NCBI GenBank assembly: GCA_044223975.1
Contig: JBGALI010000012.1
Location: 1 to 64,000, forward strand
Direction: 5' to 3'
From: CAZCPB01 sp044223975
GTDB lineage: Bacteria; Planctomycetota; Phycisphaerae; Phycisphaerales; UBA1924
Length of the DNA: 64,000 nt
The notes under the pieces are model-generated. The model did not search any database. It was not told where the DNA came from and saw nothing but the letters and a program-made list of their open reading frames with translations. Below, piece after piece: positions 15,656-25,787 of the stretch. The position numbers and the translations under genes were made by a program. Position 1 is the first letter of the stretch, and each line of letters starts with the position of its first letter.

Positions 15656-17758
15656 TCAGGGCTTTATCAGGCCCTGCATCCGACGGTAGATATCGGCATA
15701 CTTGCCGCTCTTTTCGATACCGTTCTGTACGACGGCGCGGGCCTTGTCGGATTGACCGGTGTTCACATACGCCTCAACCAAGGCCTGATCGTTCCCGACC
15801 TTGTCGGTATCGAACAGCTTCTCCCGGGCTGTCAGGAGGAACGGGATGGCCCGCTGGTGCTCTCCCCGCAGCTGGCACAGGCGCCCGGCGTACCGCTCCG
15901 CCTGGCCGGTGGGCGACCGTCCCTGCCCCAGCAGAACCTCGCAGCGCTGGACCGCCTGCTGGGCGATCTCGCGGTCCGCGTCGTCAAGGGACCCCTTGAT
16001 CCGCTCGCGGCAGGCCAGCATGAAGTACGTGAACTCGGCGTTCCAGGAGCTGTACAGGGGCACCGACTCTGCCGCGACACGGCACAGGGCCTCGGCCTCC
16101 GCGAACTGCTTCGACCCGATAAGCACCCGGGCCACCATCCCGGACATGGGACGCTGCTCGCCCCCCAGGTGCGTGCCGGGCTTCTGCCATTCATGGAACA
16201 CTTCGCGGATGTCCGCGGTGACCCGCGAGTCGATGTCCTTGCAGATCCCGTCGAAGCGTGCGAACGCCTCGGGATTGGTGGTTCGGAAGAACGGGATGTC
16301 GCAGAGCACGCGGACGGTGTGGGCCGTGCCGTACGCCTCGTAGCGGTTGGCGCCCAGGCGCGCCGAGAAGACTCGCCAGTCGGGGAGCGTGTCGACCTCG
16401 CTCACCTCGAGCCCCGGCACGAGCTTGTGCTCGGCGAGCGTGCGGGCGATGGTGCGCGCCACCAGGTCCTGGCCGCGGAGGCTGGGGTGCACGTGGTCGT
16501 CCATCAGGTCCCAGCCGATGCCGCCGCCGTCGCTCGCGGCACGGAACGCGCCCAGCAGGTCGCACACGATCGCGCCGCGCGATCCTGCGCTTCGTATCGC
16601 CTCGACCGACGCGGCGGGCGGGCGCCACGGCATGGTGTCAAAGTCCTCGGCCTTCTGGAAGGCCGCGGCGGCGCCCGAGAGATCGCCCGCGGCGGCGAGC
16701 GATTTTCCCTTCACGTACCACGCGGTGGCGTGCCGCGGCGCGATTTTCAGGACATTTTCAGCCTCCGACCCTGCGCCCGCGGCGTCCTCGGAACGCAGCT
16801 TGGCCAGCGCAGTAGACATCATCGCCAAGACCTTCGGCACGTCCGCGGACGCCAGCCCGCGCACGTCGGGCTCGCCCAGCGGCGCCAGGTCCTTCTCGTT
16901 AAACGGCGGCGTGCACACCACGCACGGCACGCCGCGGGCCTTGCAGCGCTCGACCATCTCCCCCACGAACTCGCCCAGCGTGCGTGCCGCGGCAGCCCGC
17001 GCGGGGTCGTCGGTGGGGATGAACGAACGCCCCATCATGACTTCCATCAGCGTCTTGTCGCCCGAGCCGCCGGGCGGGATCAGCTTGGCGTCGATGAACT
17101 GGGCCACGGCGGTCCAGCGGAACGCGCGGAGCGCGCGGATCACCGCCGGCGACCGGCCCGCCGAGTGCAGCGAGGCCACGCCGTAGGCGCCGAAGAACTC
17201 GTTGTTGCCGACGTACACGATCACCAGGTCGGGCGCGTAGTCGAGCGACTCGGTCACCATCCCCAGCACGGGGAACGACGCGACGGCGGTCGTGCCAAGG
17301 TTGATGACCTCGATGGTGCGGTCGGGGACCAAGTCCTGGAGCATGGTCCTGAGGAACGACGCCGAGTCCAGGAACTTGGGCTCCGGGAAGCCCTTGGCCG
17401 CCGACTCGCCGGCGATCACTACGCGGAAGACCCCCGCGGGCTTGGGCATGACCAGGCAGTCCTGGCGGAGCGTGCCGGGGCGGGACTTGTTGGCGAAGAA
17501 ATACGACGCGGGGCCGGAGCTGTCGGTGACGACCAGCGTCGAGCCGTCGGCGAGCGTGCCGGTGCGCCGGAACGTCGCGGCGTACCCGCCGAAGCCAAAG
17601 AGCCGCAGGATGCCCTCCAGGGCCAGCAGCAGCACCAGCGGCAGCACGAGGCTGATCGCGATGAACAGGGGGCGACGGGACCGGCGGGGCGGGCGTCCAG
17701 AATTGGGGGCCGGGCTGGGGGCCGCGCTGGGGGTGGGTGTCATGGCCGCTGGATTCAT
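15656..17758 (-). CDS. membrane-anchored SGNH-like hydrolase with TPR C-terminus
   Basis: About 700 residues. A Pro/Ser-rich cytoplasmic start leads to one transmembrane helix (PLFIAISLVLPLVLLLALEG). An SGNH-type domain follows with block-I-like VVIAGESAAKGFPEP, the Asn-containing VYVGNNEFFGAYG and the late DDHVHPSLRGQ that fits the Asp-x-x-His dyad. TPR-like helices interrupt and follow it (ARHATAWYVKGKSLAAAGD; the C-terminal ~150 residues). Probably acts on surface polysaccharide, for example in ester addition or removal. The frame is open to a TTG at 17809; I use the ATG at 17758, with 17743 also possible, as neither has a clear ribosome site. First gene of the unit with carbamoyltransferase and SxtJ. 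Confidence 0.8.
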   Translation of the reverse strand: MNPAAMTPTPSAAPSPAPNSGRPPRRSRRPLFIAISLVLPLVLLLALEGILRLFGFGGYAATFRRTGTLADGSTLVVTDSSGPASYFFANKSRPGTLRQDCLVMPKPAGVFRVVIAGESAAKGFPEPKFLDSASFLRTMLQDLVPDRTIEVINLGTTAVASFPVLGMVTESLDYAPDLVIVYVGNNEFFGAYGVASLHSAGRSPAVIRALRAFRWTAVAQFIDAKLIPPGGSGDKTLMEVMMGRSFIPTDDPARAAAARTLGEFVGEMVERCKARGVPCVVCTPPFNEKDLAPLGEPDVRGLASADVPKVLAMMSTALAKLRSEDAAGAGSEAENVLKIAPRHATAWYVKGKSLAAAGDLSGAAAAFQKAEDFDTMPWRPPAASVEAIRSAGSRGAIVCDLLGAFRAASDGGGIGWDLMDDHVHPSLRGQDLVARTIARTLAEHKLVPGLEVSEVDTLPDWRVFSARLGANRYEAYGTAHTVRVLCDIPFFRTTNPEAFARFDGICKDIDSRVTADIREVFHEWQKPGTHLGGEQRPMSGMVARVLIGSKQFAEAEALCRVAAESVPLYSSWNAEFTYFMLACRERIKGSLDDADREIAQQAVQRCEVLLGQGRSPTGQAERYAGRLCQLRGEHQRAIPFLLTAREKLFDTDKVGNDQALVEAYVNTGQSDKARAVVQNGIEKSGKYADIYRRMQGLIKP

Positions 17759-17820
17759 CGGCGTTCGAAGCGCCCGGGCAACCCTGGAACCCGGCTGCGT
17801 GGTCCGCAAATCACCCCGTC

Positions 17821-17852
17821 AAAACAACCGGCCCGCCCGTGGGGCGGGCCGG
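17821..17852 (-). terminator. intrinsic terminator downstream of the pilus operon
   Basis: An 11-bp perfect stem CCGGCCCGCCC/GGGCGGGCCGG with a 3-nt loop; on the minus strand it is followed by TTGTTTTG. It lies about 220 bp after the stop of the 1632-residue protein and before the SGNH gene, so it separates the two minus-strand units. The remainder of the 311-bp gap (17759-18069) shows no gene. Confidence 0.7.
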
Positions 17853-18069
17853 CGGGCGAACACGCCCTCCTCCCTCGGGGGGCGGTCGCTGGTTGCGCCG
17901 CCATGGTACCACGCCAGCGTCGGCGGGGGAACAGCATTTGCGCTGCGCGCGGGCACCGCGATGAGTCACCGGTCAGCCAAGCCCCCGCACGATTGCCTCG
18001 GGATGGATCCGCGTTGAGTGCGAGCACTCCCACCTCCCAGAGGGAGGGGGGACCGTCGATTCACATGAC

Positions 18070-21000
18070 TCACATCGGCAGCTCGCGCATCAGCACGATC
18101 CGCGGCTTCTGGCCCTGCTTCACGACCTCGGAGCGGTCGATCACCATGAAGAACCGGCGCTGGATGCTCGGCACCATCGGGGTGTTGTCGTCCAGCCCCT
18201 CGACGTCCGACCGCTGGTACCCCTGCACCACGAACCACACGGCGAACAGGTCGCTACGGTTGGTGACGATGTTGGAGACCGCGGCAAGGTTCTGCAGCTT
18301 CTCGGCGTAGGTGTTCGAGGCGGTCGTGGCCAGGTTGTTGTAGAGCTGGCTGTCGACGCCGATGAGGTGGTCGTTGCCGTTGAGGTAGCCGGGGTAGTCG
18401 ATGCTGTTGAGCTTGGTGTAGAGGTGCGCGTTGGCATTGTTGGGGTCGATGACGTCGCGGGCGACGCCGATTTCGCCGATCGAGTGCAGGCCCGGCTGCT
18501 CGCGGATGCCCTCCACATCGTTCACGCGGTAGCGCCCGTCGAGCCGCTCCGGTTGGTCGGGCTTGACGCCGGTCGAGTCGAGGAAATCGGCCGTCAGCGT
18601 CGGGAAGGCGCCGGTCGTGGCGCTGCCCACGCGGAAGGGGACCTCGACCTTGTCGCGGTAGCCGGCGATCGATGCCGCGATGTCGGAGCGGAGCGAGACG
18701 CCGTGGCCCGTCCACCACCACGCGCCGGCCTCGAGCGTCGGGGCCAGGAGCGGGAGCGTGCGGAGCACTGGCACGGGGGCGGTGGCGACATTGATCTGGC
18801 CGGGGATCGACTTGCTGATCGAGCCGTACTTGGCCATCTCGGGGGCCATGAAGCCGTCGAGCACGGCGAGTGCCGCGGGGATGCCCAGGCCGCGCCGGTA
18901 GTCGCCGGCGACGGCGTTGAAGGGCGGCATCTGGGCCGGGAAGGTCGCGCCCGTCTTGCTGTAGTACGGGACGTAGGCGTCGAGAGAGAGCTGGCCGCGG
19001 TCGGTCTTGCCCGGGGTAAGGCCGCCGACCATGAGCTGCGGGGCAAACTCGGCGTAGAGCGGGATGAAGGGCTTGAGCTCGGGGCTGCCGCCGGTGGCCC
19101 GCAACCAGTCGTAGCCGGTCGAGAGCGCGAGGAACTCGCCGGTGGTCATCCAGCGCGAGTCGATCTCCTTGGGGGCGTTGCCGTTGGCAGGATCAAAGAT
19201 GAACTGCATCGGCCCAAGCGCGTAGGGCAGGAGCGTGTCGGCGACGCGGAAGCGGTCGGCATCGATCTGCGTGGGGAGCATCGGACGCGAGCCGTGAAGA
19301 TCGGCACCGCTGGCCAGGAACTTGCGCTGGATGGTCTCGGCGTCCCACTTGGAGGGCTCCTTGCCGAAGGGGTTGTAGGGCAGGACCATGCCCTTTCCTG
19401 TTCCTGAACCGATGCCGGTACCCGACTGCGTTTCGAGCATGCGCTTGAGCGTCTCGTCGGCGGCGTAGTTGCCGTCCTTGACCTTCTTGTCCTCGCCGTT
19501 GGTAACCTTGAAGAAATCCTGATCCAGGGGCGTCGCGGTGCCGCCCTGGCGGTAGTCGGGAGAGAGCGAATTGAGCGTGCGGAAGAATCGGGCCTCGAGC
19601 ATGTAGGCGGGGACCGCGCCCTTGGGGATCGAGCCATGGTCGGGGTCGGCGGGCCGGCGGATCAGCCCGTAGCGGACCAGCGAGAAGCCGGAGTTGTCGC
19701 CGCGGTTCGATGCGTTCTCGGCGTAGCCGACGGTGTTGGGGATCTGGATGTTTCCGCCGGTCAGACGGCTATCGAGCGTGGGCTTGGTGCCGGCGGCGGT
19801 GGGCGTGATAGGGAAGTTGTCGCGGATGCGGTCGACCAGGAGGTCGTTCTCGAGGAACTGCTCGGGGAGGATGTCGGTCGGACGCCGCGCGGTCTCGCCG
19901 GTGTCGGTGAGCACGGTGCCCTTGGTGCTGCGCATGGCGCGCCACAGGCGGGCGACCTTGACGGAGGTCTTGTCCGCGGCCGTTCCCGAGTCCGCGGCCT
20001 CGACGATGTTGTAGAACGTGTTGTCCTGATACCCGGGCGTGCCGCTCCCGCCGTTGAACCGCTTGCTCTCCTTGATGTTCTTGAGCGCCTGCGGGCCCGA
20101 GGTGATCAGGTCGGTCGAGAAGGGCTCGATCCAGACGGGGGCCCAGTTGGGATCGCCCGCGTGGGTGGAGACGGTGAGCTGCTTGTCGATCCACTTGCGA
20201 ACGTAGGTGCGGTAGTCCTCAATGGGGCGAAGATACGCGGTCCCGCCCGGCACCCGTTCTGCGTTCTGCATCCGCTTTGCAATCGTTTCGAGCGACACGT
20301 TGGTGGCGAAGAAGACGCGCGTGACGCCAGGGGCGAGGGTCACGTTGGTGAGCAGCTTCGGGTCCTGGCGATCAACCTGCCCCACGCGGTAGTAGCGCTG
20401 GCCGTACTCGAAGTAGTAGTCGTACGGGGTCGACTCGTCCGTGGTGGCCGCGGACACGGGGTTGAGGTTGATCGAGACGTCGTCGTAGGGGTTGGTGAGC
20501 TGGAAGGCGATGAGCTGGAAGAGGAAGTCGGGGTTGGCATCGGCCAGGGCGCTGTTGATCGTGACCTTCTCGCCGGGGTCGCCGTTGTCCGGATCGCCCT
20601 TGCCGTCCTTGTCGGCGCCGGGCGCGCCTTCAGAGGCGTCGGTGTACATGGTCATGGTCGCGACGGAGGTGAGCACGGGCTCGGCATGAACGCCAAAGAC
20701 GTTGAACGCCGCGGCAAAAGTAGCCTTGCTGCCGCCGTGGTAGAGGCGCGACCTGTCCTTGTCCGCCGGGTTGGTCTGGCCGAGGTCAAGCTGGCCGGTC
20801 ACGCCGCCGGTTTTCTCCACCCACCAGGACTGCTTGTACTTGCGGCTTGAGATCTTCTTAGGCCGGAATCCGGTGATGCCGCCCTTGCTTGCCCAGTCCT
20901 GCTCGAGTTCGCTGCGGAAATCCTCATCGACGAGCACCGTGAAGGCCCGCGGCTGGCCGTCGAACTTGAGCATTTTGTCCAGGTTCACGGCCATGTTGGC

Positions 21001-22968
21001 CGCCATCTGCAGGCCCAGCTCGGCGGTCGAGTGCCCGTAGTTCTCTGAGCGGCGATTGTTGAACTTGCTCTCGCCGAACCAACGGCCGGGCAGGGTGGAG
21101 AGCGCGGGATCATCGGTGGGCGGGATCAACGCATCGGCGTAGACGCGGAAGGTCTTCTCCGGGCCGGCGTTGGCGGCGACCTTGATCTCGAGGTCGGTGA
21201 GCTGGTCGACCGCGCTAGGGATCAGCGCGCCCACGATGGTCGAGCGCAGCGGGCGGGCGCCGCTGATGGTGGTGAGGTAGAGACGAGGGTTGGCGTACAT
21301 CGCCAGCATGGCCTTGGGGTCGGCCTTGCCGTCGGCGGGGTTGATGTCGCGCGAGTCGCGCTCCAGTTCGGCGGTGCGGTTGTCGCGGAAGACGCTGAAG
21401 GCGTTGGTGTTGACGGCGCCCGTGGCGTCGTAGCGGCCGCCGGCGATGCGCTCGAGCGTCGAGGTGATGTCGGGGTTGTTCCAGCCGCGGTAGGCAAAGA
21501 GGTCGAGCAGGTCATCGGCGGAGAAGAGCGCGCCGACGCGGTACGAGCTGCCGCCGGCGACAACGGACGAATCGAACCCGGCGAACGCCGTGAAGGCGTC
21601 GCGGCGGCTCTTGGCATCCGGGAAAACAAACGGCGTGGTGCCCAGGCTGGCGCCCGACTTGGGGACGTACCCCTCGGGCAGGGCCTTCTGGAGCGCGGTG
21701 TAGGCCCACGAGCCGACGAGGTTGGCGCCGCTGGAGTCGTTGTACTTCTCGTAGTTGCCGGGCGACTTGGCCAGGCCCGGCGGGACCAGGTCGGTGGGCT
21801 GCACGAAGCCGCCGTAGGACGCGTCGGGGGTCTGCTTCCACGCCTGCGGCGTCGCCTGGTGCGTGAAGTCTTCCGCGGCAAAGAGACGGCGGAGATCGAC
21901 ATCGGCGGGCGTCAGGCCCAGCGGTTCCGCGGCGGTGGGCGGCTGGCGCAGGTCGCCCGCGGTCGAGACGTTCACCAGGGCGCTGAGGTCGATGACCTTG
22001 GCGGCAAAGAAATAGCGGTACTTCGAGGGCGCATCGAGGAGGTTGCGGACCTCGTCGGGCTTGGTCGCATCGCGTGCAACCACCAACTCGAACCAGCGGG
22101 CATCGAACATGCCGCTGCCATCAACCGAGGCGTACTGGTACGGCGGAAAGTCCTTGTCTGCGGGCGAGCGGTTGGCCCGGTCGGTGTCGGGGCGGAACAT
22201 CGCTCGCTGGCGCGCGGTGAAGTAGTACGGCTTGCTCGGATCGACCGCTTGGCCGAAGTCGGTCGAGTTGGTGGACTTGGCGTTCTTGTCAAGCAGCGAC
22301 AGGTTCTCGCTGGTCCGCGGCTTGCCGTTCTTGCTCCCAAGGCCCGACTCGGCGTCGAAGTTGCCGCGGAGGTTCCAGAGGTTCACGAAGCGTCCGTCGG
22401 GCGCGACGTTGGAGATCTGGAGCAGGTCCTTGTACTGCAGGTACTCGTCGCCGCCGTTGGCGGTGTACGCCAGGGCCGCGGGCATGGTCGACGCGAGGAA
22501 CGGGTCGGTGCCGTTGCCGACTGGGCTGAACGTGGCGATGGTGTCGTCGGGAGAGATGGTGGCGCTGTCCCATGTCTCGCGCCGGATCATCTGGTCGCCG
22601 GTGGCGCTGGGCTGGGGCTCATCGCCGGCGAAGGTGCGCGCAAAGACGTCGTCGCTGAGGATGCCGCCGATGTGATCGGCCAGTTGCTGAGGCACGTTGT
22701 CGCGGATCGCGTTGCGCTGCACGCCGACCGCCGCGCCCGTGTCGGTGCGGCCGATGGCGATGTACACGACGGCAAAGACGGACATGAGCGCGAGCGTGCC
22801 GACGACCAGCACGAGGAACGAGCCGCGGCGCGAGGCGCGGTAGGCGCCGGTGGTGCCGGAGATGGCGCGGAGCAGGCGCGCGGCAAGACCCCTGCGACGC
22901 GGGGTGAGCGAGCCTGGTTCGGGCGTGCCCTGTGCGGGCGAGACGGGAGCGTTGCGATGCGCGTTCAT
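18070..22968 (-). CDS. giant pilin-like (PilX-type) protein of the pilus/secretion operon
   Basis: A 1632-residue protein with one N-terminal hydrophobic helix after a basic stretch (RRGSFLVLVVGTLALMSVFA, residues ~48-70). This resembles PilX/minor-pilin N-termini but lacks a clean GFTLIE signal. The rest is a long, mostly extracellular-looking polar region rich in Asp, Asn and Gly without Cys clusters. It is last of the operon containing PilB, PilC, PilT and four pilin-like proteins, which supports a role as a very large minor pilin or surface adhesin. PilX-type proteins are normally 150-250 residues, so the size is exceptional. No domain in the main body is recognised. A terminator lies about 220 bp downstream. 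Confidence 0.75.
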   Translation of the reverse strand: MNAHRNAPVSPAQGTPEPGSLTPRRRGLAARLLRAISGTTGAYRASRRGSFLVLVVGTLALMSVFAVVYIAIGRTDTGAAVGVQRNAIRDNVPQQLADHIGGILSDDVFARTFAGDEPQPSATGDQMIRRETWDSATISPDDTIATFSPVGNGTDPFLASTMPAALAYTANGGDEYLQYKDLLQISNVAPDGRFVNLWNLRGNFDAESGLGSKNGKPRTSENLSLLDKNAKSTNSTDFGQAVDPSKPYYFTARQRAMFRPDTDRANRSPADKDFPPYQYASVDGSGMFDARWFELVVARDATKPDEVRNLLDAPSKYRYFFAAKVIDLSALVNVSTAGDLRQPPTAAEPLGLTPADVDLRRLFAAEDFTHQATPQAWKQTPDASYGGFVQPTDLVPPGLAKSPGNYEKYNDSSGANLVGSWAYTALQKALPEGYVPKSGASLGTTPFVFPDAKSRRDAFTAFAGFDSSVVAGGSSYRVGALFSADDLLDLFAYRGWNNPDITSTLERIAGGRYDATGAVNTNAFSVFRDNRTAELERDSRDINPADGKADPKAMLAMYANPRLYLTTISGARPLRSTIVGALIPSAVDQLTDLEIKVAANAGPEKTFRVYADALIPPTDDPALSTLPGRWFGESKFNNRRSENYGHSTAELGLQMAANMAVNLDKMLKFDGQPRAFTVLVDEDFRSELEQDWASKGGITGFRPKKISSRKYKQSWWVEKTGGVTGQLDLGQTNPADKDRSRLYHGGSKATFAAAFNVFGVHAEPVLTSVATMTMYTDASEGAPGADKDGKGDPDNGDPGEKVTINSALADANPDFLFQLIAFQLTNPYDDVSINLNPVSAATTDESTPYDYYFEYGQRYYRVGQVDRQDPKLLTNVTLAPGVTRVFFATNVSLETIAKRMQNAERVPGGTAYLRPIEDYRTYVRKWIDKQLTVSTHAGDPNWAPVWIEPFSTDLITSGPQALKNIKESKRFNGGSGTPGYQDNTFYNIVEAADSGTAADKTSVKVARLWRAMRSTKGTVLTDTGETARRPTDILPEQFLENDLLVDRIRDNFPITPTAAGTKPTLDSRLTGGNIQIPNTVGYAENASNRGDNSGFSLVRYGLIRRPADPDHGSIPKGAVPAYMLEARFFRTLNSLSPDYRQGGTATPLDQDFFKVTNGEDKKVKDGNYAADETLKRMLETQSGTGIGSGTGKGMVLPYNPFGKEPSKWDAETIQRKFLASGADLHGSRPMLPTQIDADRFRVADTLLPYALGPMQFIFDPANGNAPKEIDSRWMTTGEFLALSTGYDWLRATGGSPELKPFIPLYAEFAPQLMVGGLTPGKTDRGQLSLDAYVPYYSKTGATFPAQMPPFNAVAGDYRRGLGIPAALAVLDGFMAPEMAKYGSISKSIPGQINVATAPVPVLRTLPLLAPTLEAGAWWWTGHGVSLRSDIAASIAGYRDKVEVPFRVGSATTGAFPTLTADFLDSTGVKPDQPERLDGRYRVNDVEGIREQPGLHSIGEIGVARDVIDPNNANAHLYTKLNSIDYPGYLNGNDHLIGVDSQLYNNLATTASNTYAEKLQNLAAVSNIVTNRSDLFAVWFVVQGYQRSDVEGLDDNTPMVPSIQRRFFMVIDRSEVVKQGQKPRIVLMRELPM

Positions 22969-23041
22969 ATCAGAACTCCTGCACGATCCGTGCCGCCGGC
23001 CTTCCGTGGCGAGGCGGCGTATGTCCTGTTCGCGACAGGAC

Positions 23042-24763
23042 CTAGGTCGGGTTCCCGGCGGTCGGGAAGACGAACTGGAACGTTTCTTCCACGCCGGGGT
23101 TGGTCGGGTCCGTGAGGCTCATCGTGATCCGGATAAGCGTGGGCCACGCCCAGGGGCGGCCGTCGCTGGCGGTCGGGTCGACGTAGCCGAAGTAGCTGGT
23201 GCTGATCAGGCTGGAGGTGCCGCCGTCGCTGATGAGGGTGGCGGGAACGGTGTAGGCGTTGCCGTTGCGGGGGATCTTGGTCGTGTCGGGCGTGTGCCAG
23301 GCGCCGTTCTGATCGCGGTACTCGAGCTTGAAGGGCTGGTCGGCCGTGCTGCCGGGGGACTTTGGATAGGGAAGGACGGCGATCGCGTCGTTTGACTTCA
23401 CCACGCCGTCGCCGTTGGTGTCGACGCGGCGCTCGAGGCCGTGCCAGATCAGCTTGCCGGAGTTGGGGTCGGTGACGCCGAAGGAATACTCGACGATGAA
23501 CTCGGTGCATCCGGGGATGAAGTTGGACGCCGAGAGCGCGAGCTGGTCACCGCGCCGGAACGCGGCCTGCACGGCGCTGCCGGTGCCGGCCTTGGCGATG
23601 GTGGTGATGTAGTCGGTCGGGCCCGGCTCGCAGCGGATGCGCGTGCCGGCGTCGCCGGTGCCGCCGGTCTGGTCGGAGTAGGTCGGCCACGCCTCGTCCA
23701 TCCACTGCTTGGCGTTGGCCAAAGGCGAGCCGGCGCCAGTGCTCGCCGAGGGGGTGAAATCCCATCCCGGGAAATTGGCCTTGCGCGGCGGGTAGTCGTC
23801 GTACTGGCGCACAAGCGACGGGGCCACCTTCATGCCGTGGATCGTGCCGCGCACGTCGCTGATGTCGCAACTGGCGATGTCGATGATGCCCGACGAGAAG
23901 GCGGGGGTGCGCTGCTCGTTGCCGCGGACGAAGAGATTGAGGGCGATGAGCGGCGGGTTGAGGCGGGCGACGGCGCGGAAGAGGCTGCGCGCGGCGGGCT
24001 GAAGGGCGACCTGGCCTTCCTTGTCCCGGAGCGTGTTCTGTCCGGGGCCGGTGGGCTTCCAGCCGAAGACCTGGTTGGGAGGCAGGGAAGACTCGGTGGT
24101 TTCGGGCCGGACCAGGAGCGTGGCGTGGCTCAGGAGCGTCCAGTCCTTGGCGTACTGGTTGATGCCGACGCCGCCGTTGGAGGTCTTGCGTCCGAAGCGT
24201 GTGGCTTGGATGTTGCTGTCGTCGGTCTGGGGGAACGCGTAGGAGTTCTGCGGCGCGGAGGCGGGCAGGCGCAGGCCATGCCCGAAGTACACGCGTGCGA
24301 ACTGGGAGCGGGCCACGTAGTTGGGATCGAGCGGCTCGCGGGCGCTGGTGAACTCGCCCTTGGCGATGAACATGACCTCGTCGATGCGGCGGGGGCGGGG
24401 CGCGGGGTCGGTCGGAGAGATCGCGACGACATCGGCGGCGACGGTGAACTGTTTGTCGGCGTTGACGTCGGCGTACTGGTTGCGGACGACCAGGAAGCCG
24501 TCGCGGGTCATCTGCGAGAACTCGCGGCGCATCTGCTGCTCGATCATCGCGGCGTAGCCGTTGAGCACGCTGAGGCGGCGGCCGCCGCTGACGGTCTTGC
24601 CCACCGACTGGAAGATCGCGGCGATGCCGACGGCGACGAGCGCCATGGCGCCGATGGCCACGAGGGCCTCGATCATGGTGAAGGCGCGGGCGGTGGAGCC
24701 GCGGGCGCGGGCAAGGCCGGCGCGGTTCGGGAGGTCGCTCAGGTTGGGTCGCGTCGTGTGCAT
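23042..24763 (-). CDS. PilW/GspJ-like prepilin-type protein
   Basis: A 573-residue protein with a type III (prepilin) signal: basic leader, then RAFTMIEALVAIGAMALVAV, with Glu at mature position +5. The -1 residue is Ala rather than the usual Gly. A ~500-residue polar region follows, much longer than typical PilW (about 200-350). It starts at an ATG 7 bp after the stop of the PilV-like gene, so the two are co-translated or tightly coupled. It is expected in the pseudopilus tip or periplasm after processing by a PilD-type peptidase, which is not in the window. Confidence 0.82.
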   Translation of the reverse strand: MHTTRPNLSDLPNRAGLARARGSTARAFTMIEALVAIGAMALVAVGIAAIFQSVGKTVSGGRRLSVLNGYAAMIEQQMRREFSQMTRDGFLVVRNQYADVNADKQFTVAADVVAISPTDPAPRPRRIDEVMFIAKGEFTSAREPLDPNYVARSQFARVYFGHGLRLPASAPQNSYAFPQTDDSNIQATRFGRKTSNGGVGINQYAKDWTLLSHATLLVRPETTESSLPPNQVFGWKPTGPGQNTLRDKEGQVALQPAARSLFRAVARLNPPLIALNLFVRGNEQRTPAFSSGIIDIASCDISDVRGTIHGMKVAPSLVRQYDDYPPRKANFPGWDFTPSASTGAGSPLANAKQWMDEAWPTYSDQTGGTGDAGTRIRCEPGPTDYITTIAKAGTGSAVQAAFRRGDQLALSASNFIPGCTEFIVEYSFGVTDPNSGKLIWHGLERRVDTNGDGVVKSNDAIAVLPYPKSPGSTADQPFKLEYRDQNGAWHTPDTTKIPRNGNAYTVPATLISDGGTSSLISTSYFGYVDPTASDGRPWAWPTLIRITMSLTDPTNPGVEETFQFVFPTAGNPT

Positions 24764-24770
24764 TCGCGTC

Positions 24771-25787
24771 CTACTTCTGAAGGGTGACGACCGTGACGGC
24801 CGCGGGGACCTGGGGGGTCATGAGGAACTGCACGTTGCCCTTGACGATCTGGTCGCGCTGGTAGTCGGAGAGGGGCCGCTCGAGGATGACCGCGTTCTTG
24901 AAATCGTCGGAGGCGCGGGAGACGGTGTGGATGATGCCGCTGTTGTCGACGAGCTTCTGGCCGGGCTGGCGGGCCTGGCCCAGGAGCGCTTCGTCGGTGG
25001 AGTTCAGGCGCAGCAGCGAGGGGAAGTCCTGCGGGGCGGCGGGGACCGGGGCGATGGTGCGGAGCAGGGAGTAGTTGCGCTTGCCGGTCTGGTCGAGCCC
25101 GGTGAGCGTCGGGCGGCCGGTTTTGGAGTCGACGGCGACGGGGACGCGCCGCGCGGGCTCGGGGACCGTGTTGGGGCCGTTGGGGCCCTCGCCGGTGAGC
25201 ACGTGCGAGAGCGAGTAGCTCGAGATTCCCGCGCCGGCGCCGGTGGGGATGCTGATGCCCGCGTCGATGCGGCGGGTGAACACGGCGACCTCGACCTGGC
25301 CCGGGGCCGAGGAGCGAAGGGCGATGTCCCAGACGAACTGCGGCCCGCCGGGGCTGGTGAATGGCGCGGGGGAGAGGCGGTCGAATATCCCGATATATTG
25401 TGGCGTTGCGGTGTTTCCGATGGTCATGATGCCCGTCGCAGCGTCAATCGCAAAGGCTGCACCGCTCAGCCCGTTCCCGTCCACCTGCCAACGACCGTCG
25501 TGGTTGGGTCGCTTGGTGTCCGGGTCTGTAGTGTGACCATCATTCGAATACCACTTCTCTCCCACAAACTGAAGTGCGTCAACAGCACCTTGGCGTGATC
25601 GGAGGTACTCGGCGGCGGATCGCGCGGCGGAGAGTCCCTGGATCGAGTCCTGGGCCACGCGCTGCTGGCGCACGACCACCGGGAACACCATTCCAAGCCC
25701 GAGCAGTCCGAGCGCCAGCACGGTGACGGCGATGAGGATCTCGATGAGCGAGAACGCGGAGGGGCGCAACGCGTGGCGGGAACTCAT
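24771..25787 (-). CDS. PilV/GspI-like prepilin-type protein
   Basis: A 338-residue protein with a prepilin signal: SAFSLIEILIAVTVLALGLL after a short basic leader, Glu+5 present, Ala at -1. The GLLGLGMVFPVVVRQQ continuation is the PilV/GspI pattern. The rest is a soluble region of about 300 residues with no recognised domain. Its ATG overlaps the stop of the FimT/GspH-like gene by ATGA, indicating translational coupling. Confidence 0.82.
   Translation of the reverse strand: MSSRHALRPSAFSLIEILIAVTVLALGLLGLGMVFPVVVRQQRVAQDSIQGLSAARSAAEYLRSRQGAVDALQFVGEKWYSNDGHTTDPDTKRPNHDGRWQVDGNGLSGAAFAIDAATGIMTIGNTATPQYIGIFDRLSPAPFTSPGGPQFVWDIALRSSAPGQVEVAVFTRRIDAGISIPTGAGAGISSYSLSHVLTGEGPNGPNTVPEPARRVPVAVDSKTGRPTLTGLDQTGKRNYSLLRTIAPVPAAPQDFPSLLRLNSTDEALLGQARQPGQKLVDNSGIIHTVSRASDDFKNAVILERPLSDYQRDQIVKGNVQFLMTPQVPAAVTVVTLQK

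Noticed and set aside
15752..18310. 852-codon plus-strand open frame
   Set aside because: Antisense to the SGNH/TPR gene and the 3' end of the giant pilin-like gene; no ribosome site or domain. Same reasoning for other long antisense frames such as 588-2138, 13711-15627, 29169-31073 and 42596-45016.
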